A program made the translations under genes and the position numbers. This document shows, in pieces, positions 59,301 to 64,000 of a stretch of DNA of 64,000 bases. The notes under the pieces are model-generated. The model ran no database searches. It was not told the origin of the DNA and worked only from the letters and a program-made list of their open reading frames with translations. The stretch covers positions 1 through 64,000 of the forward strand of contig JAMYHX010000043.1 of NCBI GenBank assembly GCA_025529335.1, written 5' to 3'. Each line of letters opens with the position of its first letter. The stretch's first letter is position 1. This DNA comes from Rhizopus sp. PT2906 (lineage: Eukaryota; Mucoromycota; Mucoromycetes; Mucorales; Rhizopodaceae).

Positions 59301-61521
59301 GTTCTTCCATTTTGATGGAATACAAGGGAAAAACGATTTTGGTAAGTAAAAGAATGACTTTGGATTCGGGTCGTATTTGAATGTGGTTTATTTTATTATA
59401 AAAATAAAGAGTGTGCTTTTTGCCTTTAGAACTTGTTTTTTAATTGCTTTTTCTTTTTGTTGTATCTGTAGCTCGATGCTGGTATTCACCCTGCTTATAA
59501 CGGACTGGCTTCTCTTCCCTTTTTTGATGAAATGGATCCTGCTAGTATTGATGTCTTGTTGGTCACTCAGTATGTATGCCTTTCATATTGTTGATTCTGT
59601 GACTTATCTTTTGCAGCTTTCACGTAGACCATGCAGCCTCAGTACCCTATTTGATGGAAAAGGTGAATGATTTTAAAAGTAGAAGACAACCACTCATATA
59701 TCCATTATAGACATCGTTCAAGGGTCGTGTATTTATGACACATCCAACTAAAGCAATTTACAAGTGGCTATTAAGCGATTACTTGCGAGTAAGCCATATT
59801 GGTGACGAAGATCAGCTGTATACAGAAGAGGACTTGATTAATTCATTTCATCGAATTGAAGCGATTGATTATCATCAACAGGTGGAAGTAGAAGGTATCA
59901 AGTTTACTGCATACAACGCAGGTCACGTTCTGGGCGCAGCTATGTTCTTGATTGAGATAGCTGGTGTAAAGGTACTCTACACGGGTGATTACTCTCGAGA
60001 GGAGGATCGTCACTTGATGGCAGCCGAGAAACCTGAAGGATCGGTGGATGTGTTGATCACAGAAAGTACCTACGGTGTTCAAAGTCATGAACCACGTTTA
60101 GCCAAAGAGACGCGATTTACATGTAAGACGCACACGCATACATTCAGATTGACTCTCCTTATTGACTCATTGTTCAGCCCTTGTTCACGATATCGTCACA
60201 CGCGGTGGTCGATGTCTCATGCCAGTGTTTGCTCTTGGTCGTGCACAGGAACTTTTGCTCATCTTGGACGAATATTGGGAGGCACACCCCGAGTTGGATA
60301 ATATTCCAATCTATTATGCATCTAGTTTAGCTAAGCGATGTATGGCTGTCTATCAAACATATATCAACATGATGAATGCCCGTATTCGCAAACAGTTTGC
60401 CATATCTAATCCATTTATATTTAAGCATATCAGTAATTTAAAGAATGTAGAACAGTTTGAAGATTCGGGTCCATGTGTCATGATGGCAAGTCCTGGTATG
60501 CTTCAAGTAAGTGTAATAAGACTATAACAACAAAAGCTTACCCTAGATTTAATTACAAAAGAATGGCTTATCAAGAGAACTATTTGAACGTTGGGCGCCT
60601 GATAAAAAGAACGGCTTGGTCATCACGGGTTACTGTGTCGAAAATACACCAGCAAGAGTAAGTGATGTTTATGCCAAATAACCATGTATTGACATTTTCA
60701 CTAGCAAGCAATGAATGAACCTTCTGATTTTCAAGCAATGGATGGTCGAAAGATTCCATTAAGAATGTCTGTAGATTACATATCATTTTCTGCTCACGTA
60801 GACTTTACACAGAACAGCAAGTTTATTGATGAAATCAAAGCACCTCATGTGGTAAGATGATACTATGGACATAATTACATAAACTAACTATTTTCAGATA
60901 TTGGTGCACGGTGAAGCCAATGCTATGTATCGTCTAAAATCAGCGTTACAGAGTAAATATTCTGAAAAAGAAGAGAACGTGACAATCTATACACCTAAAA
61001 ACTGTGACACTGTCAAACTGCACTTCCGTGGAGAAAAGATGGCCAAGGTAAGAGAAAATTTGTTTACTTTTCCTCGTTCTAATTGTTGTGAATATCTTGC
61101 AAAGACTATTGGAAGATTAGCTGCAAAATACCCTACAGAAAACCAGCCCTTGAATGGTGTATTGCTCGTCAAGGACTTTCAATTGAACATAATGAGTCCA
61201 GAGGATTTGAACGAACTCGGTGGACTGATAACCACGGTCATCACACAAAGACAAGTAGTGCCTTTTAATGCTGGTGTTGGATTATTAAAGTGGCATCTTG
61301 AAATGGTGTTTGGTGAGATGAAAGAAACAGCGCTTTCTGAAGAAAAAGACGGTCAAGAAGGAACAGTGCTTAGAGTGTTTGATACAGTAGACATCAAGAA
61401 ATTGGCATCCAGTCCTAATCATGTTACACTTGAGTGGGTAGGAAATGCCATGAATGATATGGTGGCAGACTCAGTGCTAGCTATCATTTTATCAATCGAT
61501 AGCTCTCCTGCAAGTGTGAAA

Positions 61522-61593
<72 letters not shown>

Positions 61594-64000
61594 AAAAGAA
61601 AAAACAATGGCATTTACTAACACGCACTCTCAGTGAGTTCACAACATTGTTCACACGATCACGGCGTCAAGATAGAAGAAATAGAACAAGATGGAAAAGA
61701 TGAAAAGCAAGACATGGATGTAAAGGAGATCAAGGATGAAAAAATGGTGTCATAAGCTTCTCTGAATAACATGTAAATCAATGAGCCATGTCCTAGGCTC
61801 ACAATAAATGTGTAATTTCAGTGGCCCCCTGTGGCGCAGTTTCATTACCCCGCATAAATCCTTTTGAATAAAAAAATTTCTTTTTCTTTAAAAATGAACA
61901 CATTCAAGTCTTATGGTGAGCGCGCTAAACAACACAGCAATGCATGTGCTCGTACTCTTCTAGAGCTCATGGAGCGTAAAAAAACCAACTTGTCTGTTGC
62001 CGTTGACGTAACCACCAAAAAAGAGCTACTTTCTATTGCTGATGCTGTTGGACCTTATATTTGCGTGCTAAAGGTAAAAAAGAAAAAAAAATCGAGAGGA
62101 TTGATCTAAACCACTTAATAAATTTAAATAGACCCACATTGATATTGTTGAAGACTTTGATACCGACTTGATTCAACAATTACAAGAATTAGCAAAGAAA
62201 CACGACTTTTTATTCTTTGAAGACCGTAAATTTGCTGATATTGGTAAAAGGGTCTTCCAGAGAAAAAGGGAAGTTATTCAATACTATAGTTAGGCAATAC
62301 GGTAAAACATCAGTATGCCAACGGTATTTACAAGATTGCTTCTTGGTCACATATCACCAACGCACACACCGTCCCTGGTGAAGGCATCATCAAGGGGCTT
62401 GCCGAAGTCGGTCTTCCCTTGGGCCGTGGCCTGCTTTTACTCGCCGAGATGTCCTCCAAGGGCGCACTCACAAAGGGTAGCTACACGACTGAATCTGTCG
62501 AGATGGCACGTCGCAATAAGGATTTTGTTTTTGGATTTATTGCTCAACACAAAATGAACGAGTTTGATGACGAGGACTTTATCGTCATGTCGCCCGGTGT
62601 TGGCTTGGACGTCAAGGGAGATGGATTAGGTCAGCAGTATAGAACCCCTCGTGAGGTGATTGTCGAAAGTGGTGGAGATGTGATCATTGTCGGTCGTGGT
62701 ATTTATGGTCAACCTGATAAAGTTGCTGAACAGGCTCAGAGATATCGTCAAGCTGGCTGGGAGGCCTATCTTGAAAGACTTGCCTCAAAGCAATAAATCA
62801 TTTTTTATTATTATAGATATAAAAATGGCAAATTATATGTGTGTATGTGTGTGTGTGTATATCATTAGTTACCAGTTAGGCGTGCTTTGTGACCAATCAG
62901 CAATATAAGAAAAGTTTTGAAACTCTTGTTGTTCGACACGAGATAATGGGTTATTGATAGGAGTCAACGCTGGACGTTCACGAGTAAATTCTTCATCAAA
63001 GTTTGATGTATCCAATGGTCCGTTGATCGTAGGGCAGAATGGAGGAGGAACACGTTTGGCGAGCATGTCTTCCCAGTTGACACCATGGAAGAATGGGTGT
63101 TCTTTAATCTCTGCAGCGTCGGATGGGCCAGCACCCAATCTCTTCTTGGGATCACGCGTCAGTAACTATAATGAACATCAGTCAAAACAACCATACGATA
63201 CTTGTTAACTTCTTACTCTTTGACAAATCGAAACAGAATCTCTCGACATGTTGACTGGATATAAAATTTCATCTTCTAAAATTGCATCAAATATTTCATC
63301 TTCATCTTCACCTCTGAAGGGTGATTGTCCCAACAACATTTCATACACCAAGACACCAAATGCCCACCAGTCGACCGCACGACCGTATTTCTGTTCCAGC
63401 AAGATTTCAGGTGCCATAAATTCAGGTGTACCACAGAAAGTGCCTGTTGTGTCGCCGTACCACATGTTTTCTTTACAAAGACCATAATCTGCCACCTTGA
63501 TATGCCCGTCCAATCCCAACATGATATTATCCAGTTTCAAATCTCGATAAATGATACCTTGGGTGTGGAAATATTCAAGTGCCAAAAGGACTTCACAAGC
63601 ATAGAATTTGGCTCGTCGTTCAGAGAATGGTTCTCGTTGAATATGCCACATCAAATCACCACCGCTCACATACTCCATCACAAAGTAAACACGACTCTCG
63701 GTCTGGAAGCATGATTGTAGGCCGATCAAGAAAGGATGCTTTTCACGATTAGCTGCTAAAAAGATACGCTTTTCAGAACGGACACTATAGAAATATTGTT
63801 TTTAGAACAAGGGCAATTTTGCATAGAGAGAGAAATACCTTTCTATTTCATCATTGTCGATAATAAATCTCTTTTTCAGCACTTTAACAGCATAGAGCTT
63901 CTTGTCATACTTGTCTTCTGCCAACATGACCTTGCCAAAGTTACCTTTACCAAGCACATACAAAAAGTTAAAATCGTTTAATGTCACACGTCTTTCGTTA

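Overview
This is a eukaryotic window, almost certainly from a Mucorales-type (Mucoromycota) fungus. The reasons are an AT-rich sequence, many short (about 45-75 bp) introns, CT-rich core promoters, an orotidine-5'-phosphate decarboxylase of the pyrG type, and house-keeping proteins of clear fungal character (Dcp2, verprolin, Pom33, Kap120, Ysh1, Pkc1). There is no prokaryotic signal.

Layout. 0-1.2 kb: no confident gene. 1.2-7.8 kb: dolichol kinase (-), mitochondrial release factor 1 (-), Dcp2 (+), holocytochrome c synthase (-). 7.8-10.5 kb: a decayed zinc-knuckle ORF of Fanzor-like appearance and low-complexity DNA. 10.5-15.1 kb: sphingolipid delta-4 desaturase (-), verprolin/WIP (-), Pom33/TMEM33 (+), TLC-domain protein (-). 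16.3-19.9 kb: importin-11/Kap120 (-). 20-31 kb: a gene-poor interval with transposon relics, a candidate inverted-repeat element, a Fanzor/TnpB-like zinc-ribbon relic, one intron-rich orphan gene with a PP1-docking motif, and two small secreted orphans. 31.1-37.1 kb: Nup54 (+), Sec1 (+), MBOAT lysophospholipid acyltransferase (-). 39.1-40.7 kb: Hal4/Hal5-type kinase (-). 42.4-43.0 kb: Tc1/mariner transposase relic. 43.4-56.6 kb: ribosomal protein L9 (+), Hsp70-like HSPA12 relative (-), FTS/AKTIP UEV protein (+), Rsm22 (-), Erd1 (-), M3 metallopeptidase (-). 56.7-64 kb: Tma46/ZC3H15 (-), polytopic membrane protein (-), Ysh1/CPSF73 (+), OMP decarboxylase (+), and the 3' part of protein kinase C (-), which runs off the right edge.

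Shared processes are spread over the window rather than clustered: mRNA turnover and 3'-end formation (Dcp2, Ysh1), mitochondrial translation and cytochrome c maturation (Mrf1, Rsm22, Cyc3), nuclear pore and transport (Nup54, Pom33, Kap120), membrane lipid and ER/Golgi functions (Sec59, desaturase, MBOAT, TLC, Erd1, Sec1), and actin/endosome traffic (verprolin, FTS). Gene packing is tight: four convergent pairs end within 12-26 bp of each other, and the Mrf1/Dcp2 start codons are only about 105 bp apart.

The most notable observations are a textbook U12-type AT-AC intron in Dcp2, a 7-nt microexon and a GC-AG intron in Sec1, decayed Fanzor-like pieces at two loci (one with the expected catalytic Asp replaced by Asn), an inverted-repeat element with CACTA-like ends, and two dispersed repeat pairs. 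Exon limits below were worked out by eye from frame continuity, splice dinucleotides and family similarity recalled from memory; no search was run.
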